DNA of 9,982 nt from Bacteroidales bacterium (GTDB taxonomy: Bacteria > Bacteroidota > Bacteroidia > Bacteroidales > B18-G4). The notes below the pieces were generated by a model. The model did not search any database, was not told the DNA's origin, and saw nothing but the letters and a program-made list of their open reading frames with translations. Positions within the stretch are counted from its first letter, which is position 1. Every line of letters starts with the position of its first letter. Position numbers and translations under genes: made by a program. Positions 1-6,129 of this stretch are shown one piece after another. Location: NCBI GenBank assembly GCA_023132505.1, contig JAGLYE010000040.1, positions 1 to 9,982 on the forward strand, given 5' to 3'.

Positions 1-602
1 GGATCAAAAAGCTCAAAACCGGTAGCAATAATGACCGACTTTACAGTTAAAGGAATTTCAACATCTTCTTGTGTGAAGTCAATGGCATCAACCGGACATA
101 CTTTTTCACATAATCCACAAAGAATGCAATTTTCGATATCGATATTGACAACCCGCGGATTGGCAATGCTAAAAGGTACATACACAGCTTTCCGTCCAAC
201 CAGATCGTATTGAAACTGGTCTTTAACCACAACCGGACATTTGTCTTCACATTCCTGGCATCCGGTACACAGTTCTTCATTAACGTACCGTGGCTTTTTG
301 ACGAGTGTTGCAGTAAATTTTTTATCTGAAACTTTTACAATGTTTTTAACTTCACTATAAGTATAGATTGTAATATTCGGATGCCTGATAGTTTCGGAAA
401 CTTTTGGAGTTGTGATACAAGCAGCGCAATCAAGTGTAGGAAATACTTTGCTTAAGTGTATCATTTTCCCACCTAGCGAGAGGTCTTTTTCAACAAGGAT
501 GACCTTATAATTTAAATTGGCAAGGTTAATAGCCGCTTCTGATCCGGCTATTCCTCCACCTATAACAAGTGTATCGAAGGATAATTCGTTTTGTTGCTCC
601 AC
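1..602 (-). CDS. hdrA: HdrA-like heterodisulfide reductase subunit A family protein, N-terminal 200 residues (cut by window edge)
   Basis: Flavin and iron-sulfur electron-transfer subunit of the heterodisulfide reductase A family, expected to be cytoplasmic. The N-terminus has an FAD Rossmann motif (GGGIAGSEAA, residues 15-24) and a GGK at 44-46. A family-typical Cys pair, DCAACITTPK, lies at 58-67. Two 4Fe-4S ferredoxin motifs follow: C112, C115, C118, C122-P and C159, C162, C165, C169-P. The last visible stretch (VIIATGFELFD, 190-200) is the usual nucleotide-binding segment, so the FAD domain continues past base 1. The start is taken as GTG at 602-600, because a frame stop (TAA, 617-615) sits just upstream and the next Met is residue 47, after the FAD motif. 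The gene begins 15 bases after the MvhD-like stop, so the two are almost certainly cotranscribed. HdrA relatives occur in methanogens, sulfate reducers and many anaerobes; QmoA is a close alternative. The family is secure, but the physiological partner is not visible. Confidence 0.9.
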   Translation of the reverse strand, partial: MEQQNELSFDTLVIGGGIAGSEAAINLANLNYKVILVEKDLSLGGKMIHLSKVFPTLDCAACITTPKVSETIRHPNITIYTYSEVKNIVKVSDKKFTATLVKKPRYVNEELCTGCQECEDKCPVVVKDQFQYDLVGRKAVYVPFSIANPRVVNIDIENCILCGLCEKVCPVDAIDFTQEDVEIPLTVKSVIIATGFELFD

Positions 603-617
603 ATCAATAAATTTTTA

Positions 618-1004
618 TTATTCAGATAATTGATCTGCAAAACCATTCATTTGTTTTACAAAAGACTCGGCGCAGACCGAACAGATTGCTGCCATTTTCA
701 ATTTTTCTGGCGGTATCCCCTTTTCTTTCATCAGTTCATGCGTTTGCGAAATAATTTTCGCAGTTTTTTCGGTACATGATTCATCATAAGAGCAATCTGT
801 GCCGTCGGCCGCGATAAAAACACCATCAAAGCCCTGATCAAATGCATGCAAGATCCACTTTGATTTCACTGCACTGGAACAAGGGACTTCCATAGTGAAA
901 ACAATAGGGGGATAGTGCAATTTGAGCAGCCCGGCAAGGTCAATTGCCGGATCAGATATTTTTTCTGTAGAAAAAACCAAAATTTTAGGAGCTTTTTTTT
1001 CCAT
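618..1004 (-). CDS. mvhD: MvhD-type hydrogenase/heterodisulfide reductase iron-sulfur (delta) subunit, variant cysteine set
   Basis: A 128-residue protein of the MvhD/FlpD family, small iron-sulfur subunits that pass electrons between a dehydrogenase or hydrogenase and HdrA. The family pattern is clear: ILVFS at 8-12, DLAGLLKLHYPP at 22-33, a PCSS segment at 41-44, AFDQGFDGVF at 54-63, GTDCSYDESC at 68-77, and a C-terminal helix with F115 and F122. From family knowledge, typical members carry cysteines in an N-terminal CxxC-like segment after the VFS strand and in a GCHxGDC motif. Here the first segment reads STEKIS and the second AADGTDC, so those cysteines are missing. The protein has C42, C71, C77 and an unusual C108-x-x-C111 pair, so a cluster, if present, would be ligated differently. 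It lies between the TusA-like gene (116 bases upstream) and the HdrA-like gene (15 bases downstream). The family call is firm; an intact electron-transfer role is inferred. Confidence 0.85.
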   Translation of the reverse strand: MEKKAPKILVFSTEKISDPAIDLAGLLKLHYPPIVFTMEVPCSSAVKSKWILHAFDQGFDGVFIAADGTDCSYDESCTEKTAKIISQTHELMKEKGIPPEKLKMAAICSVCAESFVKQMNGFADQLSE

Positions 1005-1120
1005 TATTGTAACATTTAAATATTCATCTCAATTTTAAATGCAGATTTGATCTAAAACCCGGTTTTGCCGTAATTTTGAAATTTTATGATCAATAATCGC
1101 CAAATAATTACCAATGGCTT

Positions 1121-1372
1121 TTACCCCTTTTTCAAATAAATTTTGAAAAAACCGGAATCTTCAACAGTACCGAGATATTCATGTCCTTTTTTGTTCGCCC
1201 ATTTAGGAACATCCCTTCTTGTTCCTTCATCAGCTGAAATTATCTCCATTATCTCTCCCGAATTTATTTCTCCAATAGCTTTTTTTGCAGCCAGTAACGG
1301 GCCCGGGCATGCTGTGCCACGTGCATCAACTACTTTGTCAGCTTCAATTTTTGTTAATTCGTCTGGTGTCAT
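1121..1372 (-). CDS. tusA: TusA/SirA-family sulfur carrier protein
   Basis: An 83-residue protein of the TusA (SirA/YeeD) fold, a cytoplasmic carrier that holds sulfur as a persulfide on one cysteine. The hallmark is VVDARGTACPGPLLAAKKAI at residues 14-33, with the carrier cysteine at C22 in the CPxP motif at the start of the first helix. The second half (EIMEIISADEGTRRDVPKWA, 40-59) matches the strand-helix pattern in which the family has a conserved Asp before the second helix. The length is normal. In several bacteria tusA-like genes sit beside Hdr-like or Dsr genes and supply sulfane sulfur, and here it leads an operon-like series with MvhD- and HdrA-type genes. The exact partner is unknown. 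It could serve tRNA thiolation or molybdenum enzymes instead, but the neighbourhood favours redox sulfur chemistry. A promoter and a Rex-like dyad lie just upstream. Confidence 0.9.
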   Translation of the reverse strand: MTPDELTKIEADKVVDARGTACPGPLLAAKKAIGEINSGEIMEIISADEGTRRDVPKWANKKGHEYLGTVEDSGFFKIYLKKG

Positions 1373-1390
1373 GATTTAATAATTTAGTTG

Positions 1391-1420
1391 TTAAATTACT
1401 CTTGTTAATTATTTAACAAA
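1391..1420 (-). promoter_or_regulatory. Candidate Bacteroidetes promoter of the tusA-mvhD-hdrA operon
   Basis: Read on the minus strand, TTTG (1420-1417) is followed after 18 bases by TAATTTAA (1398-1391). This fits the Bacteroidetes -33 TTTG element fully and the -7 TAnnTTTG element at six of eight positions. Transcription would begin roughly a dozen bases before the tusA ATG at 1372. The -33 box lies inside the Rex-like dyad. The last two bases of the -7 box deviate, so the call is moderate. Confidence 0.4.
1402..1419. promoter_or_regulatory. Perfect Rex-type operator dyad
   Basis: TTGTTAA (1402-1408), TTAT (1409-1412), TTAACAA (1413-1419): seven-base arms with a four-base centre and no mismatch. 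This is the form known for clostridial Rex sites (TTGTTAA-N4-TTAACAA). Rex is a repressor released from DNA by NADH. The dyad covers the candidate -33 box of the tusA operon, a position suited to repression. A further half-site, TTGTTAA, lies at 1388-1394, 14 bases away in the same orientation. No rex gene is visible, so the regulator is inferred. Local A/T richness makes chance matches more likely than usual. Confidence 0.5.
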
Positions 1421-1498
1421 AATAAATGAAGTGTATATGCCGAAAAAGAAAATCGAAGTGGAGTATATTATATGGCATAGTGCAGTTGAATACCTCAA

Positions 1499-1511
1499 AT
1501 AGTGTCACTAT
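1499..1511. repeat. 13-base palindrome (ATAGTG-T-CACTAT)
   Basis: Two perfect six-base arms around a single central T. It lies 34 bases before the CRP-like palindrome. It could be an operator for an unknown regulator or chance; nothing in the sequence decides. Confidence 0.3.
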
Positions 1512-1544
1512 ATAACTAGTAATGTGTGCTTCTATACCTTATAA

Positions 1545-1560
1545 TGTGAAACTGATCACA
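1545..1560. promoter_or_regulatory. CRP/FNR-family-like operator (TGTGA-N6-TCACA)
   Basis: TGTGA at 1545-1549 and TCACA at 1556-1560 with a six-base spacer (AACTGA), an exact match to the core of the E. coli CRP consensus; the flanking A1544/T1561 pair extends each arm to six. It is about 170 bases upstream of the tusA start and 370 bases upstream of the peptidase start, so it could act on either. Bacteroidetes encode CRP/FNR-type regulators, but their motifs differ among members, so the regulator is only inferred. Confidence 0.4.
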
Positions 1561-1566
1561 TATTAA

Positions 1567-1595
1567 CTCCTATAATGCTTTTAACATTATGGGAG
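1567..1595. repeat. Inverted repeat able to form an 11-base-pair hairpin
   Basis: Left arm 1567-1577 (CTCCTATAATG), loop 1578-1584, right arm 1585-1595 (CATTATGGGAG). Ten Watson-Crick pairs and one possible G-U pair. No run of T follows on either strand, so it does not look like an intrinsic terminator. The right arm contains the ATG of the broken frame at 1589, so an RNA from this strand could hide that start. It may instead be a protein-binding dyad or the remnant of a small repeat. Confidence 0.45.
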
Positions 1596-1729
1596 AAAAC
1601 AAGTTATATGAATTGCATAAAAGCCCGCCTGTGTTGTGAAACTCTATTCCGAAAGACACTTTTGAGAAATATTACAAGGTGAAAAAATCTGTGGAAAGGG
1701 CACAATTGAACACATTCAATCTGCCATGA
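1589..1729 (+). pseudogene. Possible remnant of a short gene, interrupted by an in-frame TGA
   Basis: Reading from ATG at 1589, 16 codons (start MGENKLYELHKS) lead to TGA at 1637-1639. The same frame then stays open for 29 more codons (NSIPKDTFEKYYKVKKSVER and on) up to TGA at 1727-1729. The composition after the stop is protein-like: charged and amphipathic, with KYYKVKKSVERAQL suggesting a helix. One substitution (TGG to TGA) would explain the break. The frame has no hit I recognise. It may be the relic of a transposase or small regulatory protein, or a chance open stretch; a frame of this size is not strong evidence. No promoter is apparent. Confidence 0.2.
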
Positions 1730-1737
1730 ACACCAAA

Positions 1738-1762
1738 GTATTGTCCCCTAACTTGACAATAC
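1738..1762. repeat. Perfect 8-base inverted repeat (GTATTGTC / GACAATAC)
   Basis: Arms at 1738-1745 and 1755-1762 with a nine-base spacer (CCCTAACTT). No poly-T follows, so it is not a typical terminator. It lies just after the broken short frame and could be an operator or the end of a decayed element. No matching copy is present elsewhere in the window. Confidence 0.35.
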
Positions 1763-1931
1763 CTCTGTAATAATACGTAGCTTAATAAGTAATTACCTAT
1801 ATTTTCGTAACTATTTCATCAAGAAGGCATACAAGATGACATAATATTAATGTACATTTATTACACTCTTATTAATAATAACTGGTCGAAAACTAGAAAT
1901 TTCAATAAAAACCCACACCAAATTAATTGTT

Positions 1932-4900
1932 ATGAAAAAAGAAAGTACTTGCATTTTGCTGCTGGCATTCCTGATCATGTTGGGGCAATCATTAACAGGA
2001 CAAACGGTTTCTTACCCTGACAGCTGGAACCAACAAGGGTTTAGCCTCCAGGAGGAGTCCGCATCCGGTGTTACTATTAATTATTCTCTCACAGATTTTA
2101 CCATGGTGGATGTAAATATTGATGGAATCGTTTCCAAATCAATAAAGGTCCCCGGTGTTTTTCTGCCAAATGATGAAGGCGCTCCCGACCTTCCGGGCAA
2201 TGGAAGGTACATTGCCATCCCGCAAGGTGCAGAAGCAGTACTGAATATAATAGCTTTAAGAAAAGACGTGATAGAGAATGTGGAAATAGCACCTGCACCG
2301 AATATTCCAGTTGATTCAGATCCTTCACCTCAAAAATATGAGCAGGATCAGAAAATCTATTCGACTAACCAGTATTACCCCATTGAGCCAATTCAATTAT
2401 CTGAAAAACTTAATATCAGGGGTGTGGATGCCGTTATGCTCGGGATAACCCCTTTTCAGTATAACCCGGTTACAAAAGAGCTTATTGTATACCGTGACTT
2501 ATTGATTGAGATAAGCTTTATTGGTGGTAACGGGCAATTTGGGGAAGACCGCTTGCGTAGCCGTTGGTGGGATCCGCTTTTACATTCATCCTTGATCAAT
2601 GCCCAATCCCTCCCAAAAATTGATTATTCTCCACAGCACAGTAACTCTGAATTTGAAGGGTATGAATATATCATTATCACCCCCGACCTCATCGACTTTA
2701 CTTCATGGGCTGATACCATAAAAGATTTCAGGACGAAACAGGGGATCAAAACAGGCGTTGTCACAACCACTGAAATTGGGGGCAACTCTGTAACAGCCAT
2801 TGAAAATTATATTGATAATGCTTACTTAACCTGGAGTACGCCACCAAGTGCGGTGCTATTACTTGGTGACTACAGTACCGGATCGGATGGAATCATTTCT
2901 TACTTGTATGATCATCCTGCCGGCTATCCCGATTATGCCTCTGATAATCGCTATGCAGATGTTAATGGTGACGATCTGCCTGATGTTATTCTTGCCAGGA
3001 TCACGGCCAGGAATGCTGCTGAACTTGAGGTAATGATCTCCAAGTTTATTGATTATGAAACAAACCCTCCCGTTGATGCTAATTTTTATGATCATCCCAT
3101 CACCGCACTCGGATGGCAAACCACAAGGTGGTTCCAGATCTGTTCGGAAACTATCGGTGGCTATTTTAAAAATAACCAGGGTAAAAACCCGGTCAGGATC
3201 AATGCTGTTTATTCCGGCAATCCCCTGAGCGATCCATGGTCAACTGCTACCAATACTTCTACAGTAGTAGATTACTTTGGTCCCAATGGCTTAGGATATA
3301 TTCCGGCTACTCCTCAGGAACTTGGCGGCTTTTCCGGCGGTACAGAAGGACAGGTGATCAATGCCATCAACGATGGTTCACTGTTGCTGCAGCACAGGGA
3401 CCACGGTAATTATACAGCTTGGGGCGAACCGGATTTCGATTATTATAGCATCAATTCCCTGACCAATGTGAACAACAAATTGCCTTATATCTTTTCCATT
3501 AACTGCCAGACCGGTGCTTTTCACCGCTCAACGGAATGCTTTGCAGAAAAGTTTCACAGGCATACTTATAATAGCCAAAATTCAGGGGCACTAGGTATCC
3601 TTGCAGCAACTGAAGTTTCTTATTCCTTTGTAAACGACACTTATGTTTGGGGTGTTTATGACAATATGTTCCCTGATTTCATGCCGAATGAAACGACCCA
3701 GTTCCCTGTTTCCTATGTCATGCCGGCATTTGGGAATGCCGGAGGTAAGCACTTCCTTTTCCAGTCAAACTGGCCATATAATACTAGCGACAAACTGGTC
3801 ACATATCGTTTGTTCCATCACCATGGGGATGCCTATTTGACCCTGTATACAGAGGTTCCAGTAAACCTCAGTGTTACTCATGCTTCAAGCTTATTAAATA
3901 CTGCAACATCATTCAGCGTAACTGCTGATGCCGGGTCTTTCATTGCATTAGTTGCTAATGGAGAAATCCTAGGTACTGCAAACGGAACCGGTTCTCCTGT
4001 CAGTATTACTATTCCGGTTCAAAGTGCAGGAACTGTAATAACAGTGACTGTTACAAAACAAAACTATTATCGCTATGAGTCTAACGTAGATGTTATTGCA
4101 GGTGGTATACTTGCAGACTTCTCAGCCGATAATACAACAATATGCGAGGGTGAAACAGTTACATTCACCGACCAGTCCAGCGGAAGTATCACTTCCTGGG
4201 ATTGGACTTTCAGTGGAGGTACACCAGGTACATATAGCGGGCAAACCCCACCGGCAATTACTTATAATACTGCAGGAACTTATGATGTTACATTAATTAT
4301 TAGTGATGGTTCTAATAATGATACTGAAACCAAAACAGCCTATATTACTGTTGATCCACTGACAGCTGATTTCACTGCCAGTCAGACAAGTATCCCATTG
4401 GGAGGTTCAGTTACTTTTACAAACCTGTCCACTTGTGCAGATTCATATGCATGGTCATTCCCGGGAGGAAACCCGTCAGCCTCAAACGAAGCAAATCCCG
4501 GCCCGATTGTTTATAATACTGTTGGCGATCATATTGTTACCCTCACGGCATACAATGGTGGCAGTGATGAAAAGACGATGACGATCCATGTTACTGACAT
4601 TCAGTATTGCGCCTCGAATGGTAATCCGGGCTATGAATGGATTCAAAGCATTGATATTGGTGGCCTGACAAATAATTCCGGGCAGTCATTAACAGGCTAT
4701 GAAGATTTCACTGGAATTACATATAACCTGGATCCCGGCAGTGCCAATACCATCACCTTTACTCCGGGCTTTGACGGAAGAAGTAGATTTCAATATTGGA
4801 ACGTATGGATCGATTTCAATGTTGATGGTAATTTCGATGCAGAAGAACTGGTATTATCCATTTCAAAGAAAAAATCTGTTGTGGTCAGCACCTTGAATAT

Positions 4901-5984
4901 ACCATCCTCTGCTGATGGAACCACTGTTATGCGTATTAGCATGAAATACGGTTCTTATGCAACTTCATGCGAAACCGGTTTTGAGGGAGAAGTTGAGGAT
5001 TATACCGTCAACTTTGCTCCGGTTGTTCCACAACCACCTATAGCTGCCTTCACGGCAGATAATACCACGATTGCAATCGGTGGAACTGTAAACTTCACAG
5101 ATCAATCACAGAACACCCCAACAAGCTGGGCATGGTCCTTCCCCGGGGGAACACCATCAAACAGTGCCGATCAGAATCCATCGGTTGCCTATAATGGAGT
5201 CGGTGTTTATGATGTTACCTTAGAAGTATCAAATGCCCAGGGCTCAGACATTCTGGTTGAAACAGGATATATCACTGTTTCCGATGACCCTACTCCGCCA
5301 TACTGTGTACCGGTGGCAAACAACACCAATGACTGGATCCACTCAATTACAATTGGCGTGGTCACTCATAATTCAGGGCAGGGCAGTGTTAGTGGATATG
5401 ACTATTTTACTTCACCATCATTCACTTTTAATCCGGGATCAACATATAATGTTTCCCTGACCCCATTCAATTCCAGCAATAAGAATTTTTGGAGGATTTG
5501 GATCGATTTCAATAATGATGGAGACTTTGATGATGCGAATGAAACTGTTCTTTTAGCCAATAATAAAAAAGGTACTTATAGCAAGTCTATCACAATTCCA
5601 ACAGGTGTGGATGCAGTAAGCCCTGACAGGATGAGGATCACCATGAAGACAGGTGGGGCCCCTTCTGCGTGTGCTGTAAACTTTAATGGTGAAGTGGAAG
5701 ACTATAATGTTGGCTATGGTGCTGATTTATTTATCCCGGTTGTAAACAAGATGGAACTCAGTATCTATCCCAATCCTGCTGATAATATCCTGAACATAGT
5801 TGTTAGTGGGAACCGGGAATATGTAAATGTGAAGATCTATAGTGCTATCGGTAATCTGATGCAATCATTCCAAATGGATGATCGATTGGAACAGATCAAT
5901 TTAGATGCTTATCAACAGGGTCTGTATTTCATACATATAAATGATGGCAATGAAAGGCTTTTACAGAAATTCATTGTCAGATAA
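1932..5984 (+). CDS. Secreted gingipain-like C25 cysteine peptidase with PKD and GEVED modules and a type IX secretion tail
   Basis: A 1350-residue secreted protease. A signal peptide covers about residues 1-23. A C25 propeptide-like region spans about 55-235 and the peptidase C25 domain about 244-640. The catalytic pair is seen as His491 in LQHRDHGNYTAWG and Cys525 in SINCQTGAF, 34 residues apart (33 in gingipain RgpB: H211 and C244). An Ig-like segment follows at about 641-722. Next come PKD domains at about 727-807 and 811-889, GEVED at 892-1028, PKD at 1038-1117 and GEVED at 1124-1262. Each GEVED has a Ca-binding-like WIDFNxDGxFD loop (959-969, 1190-1200), a GEVEDY motif and a Cys pair. 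The last 77 residues (from 1274, LSIYPNPADN) are a type IX sorting tail that should carry it to the surface or medium. Target specificity is unknown; the Arg or Lys preference of gingipains should not be assumed. No clear promoter or Shine-Dalgarno precedes the ATG. Confidence 0.93.
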   Translation: MKKESTCILLLAFLIMLGQSLTGQTVSYPDSWNQQGFSLQEESASGVTINYSLTDFTMVDVNIDGIVSKSIKVPGVFLPNDEGAPDLPGNGRYIAIPQGAEAVLNIIALRKDVIENVEIAPAPNIPVDSDPSPQKYEQDQKIYSTNQYYPIEPIQLSEKLNIRGVDAVMLGITPFQYNPVTKELIVYRDLLIEISFIGGNGQFGEDRLRSRWWDPLLHSSLINAQSLPKIDYSPQHSNSEFEGYEYIIITPDLIDFTSWADTIKDFRTKQGIKTGVVTTTEIGGNSVTAIENYIDNAYLTWSTPPSAVLLLGDYSTGSDGIISYLYDHPAGYPDYASDNRYADVNGDDLPDVILARITARNAAELEVMISKFIDYETNPPVDANFYDHPITALGWQTTRWFQICSETIGGYFKNNQGKNPVRINAVYSGNPLSDPWSTATNTSTVVDYFGPNGLGYIPATPQELGGFSGGTEGQVINAINDGSLLLQHRDHGNYTAWGEPDFDYYSINSLTNVNNKLPYIFSINCQTGAFHRSTECFAEKFHRHTYNSQNSGALGILAATEVSYSFVNDTYVWGVYDNMFPDFMPNETTQFPVSYVMPAFGNAGGKHFLFQSNWPYNTSDKLVTYRLFHHHGDAYLTLYTEVPVNLSVTHASSLLNTATSFSVTADAGSFIALVANGEILGTANGTGSPVSITIPVQSAGTVITVTVTKQNYYRYESNVDVIAGGILADFSADNTTICEGETVTFTDQSSGSITSWDWTFSGGTPGTYSGQTPPAITYNTAGTYDVTLIISDGSNNDTETKTAYITVDPLTADFTASQTSIPLGGSVTFTNLSTCADSYAWSFPGGNPSASNEANPGPIVYNTVGDHIVTLTAYNGGSDEKTMTIHVTDIQYCASNGNPGYEWIQSIDIGGLTNNSGQSLTGYEDFTGITYNLDPGSANTITFTPGFDGRSRFQYWNVWIDFNVDGNFDAEELVLSISKKKSVVVSTLNIPSSADGTTVMRISMKYGSYATSCETGFEGEVEDYTVNFAPVVPQPPIAAFTADNTTIAIGGTVNFTDQSQNTPTSWAWSFPGGTPSNSADQNPSVAYNGVGVYDVTLEVSNAQGSDILVETGYITVSDDPTPPYCVPVANNTNDWIHSITIGVVTHNSGQGSVSGYDYFTSPSFTFNPGSTYNVSLTPFNSSNKNFWRIWIDFNNDGDFDDANETVLLANNKKGTYSKSITIPTGVDAVSPDRMRITMKTGGAPSACAVNFNGEVEDYNVGYGADLFIPVVNKMELSIYPNPADNILNIVVSGNREYVNVKIYSAIGNLMQSFQMDDRLEQINLDAYQQGLYFIHINDGNERLLQKFIVR

Positions 5985-6129
5985 GTATACATTGTAATGT
6001 AAAAAAGGGTTTGGGGGCTTTGATCGGCATGCAAGTTGTTGCACTCTATGCTGCCACAAAAGCATTTGCATGGAACCTGGATGAAGCTTTGCATCATGAA
6101 GAAAGTGTATACTCATTCAATCAACTGAT

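Larger units (their letters stand above)
1373..1931. other. Long A/T-rich intergenic region between divergent operons
   Basis: This 559-base stretch separates tusA (minus) from the C25 peptidase gene (plus). It contains the tusA promoter and Rex-like dyad, a 13-base palindrome, a CRP-like palindrome, an 11-base-pair hairpin, a broken short frame and an 8-base inverted repeat, each listed separately. A 21-codon frame at 1437-1502 (start MPKKKIEVEYII) has no clear identity and may be chance or a gene remnant. From about 1765 to the peptidase ATG the DNA is very A/T-rich and shows no convincing TAnnTTTG promoter box on the plus strand. No tRNA or riboswitch structure was recognised. Confidence 0.6.

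Noticed and set aside
1143..1379. A 78-codon plus-strand frame opposite the TusA-like gene
   Set aside because: It lies wholly antisense to a well-recognised TusA family gene and has no domain character of its own.
1800..1860. Weak -7-like boxes (TATTTTCG at 1800, TACATTTA at 1853) before the peptidase gene
   Set aside because: Each has one mismatch and no TTTG about 19 bases upstream, which is not better than chance in such A/T-rich DNA.
2098..3119. Antisense frames of 76 and 86 codons inside the peptidase gene
   Set aside because: They overlap the conserved propeptide and C25 domain on the other strand, have low-complexity composition, and no start context or family pattern supports them.
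5985..6129. Search for a terminator or promoter between the peptidase and sulfatase genes
   Set aside because: No stem followed by a T run and no TAnnTTTG box was found; only short repeated GCAT-type words occur, so no feature is called.
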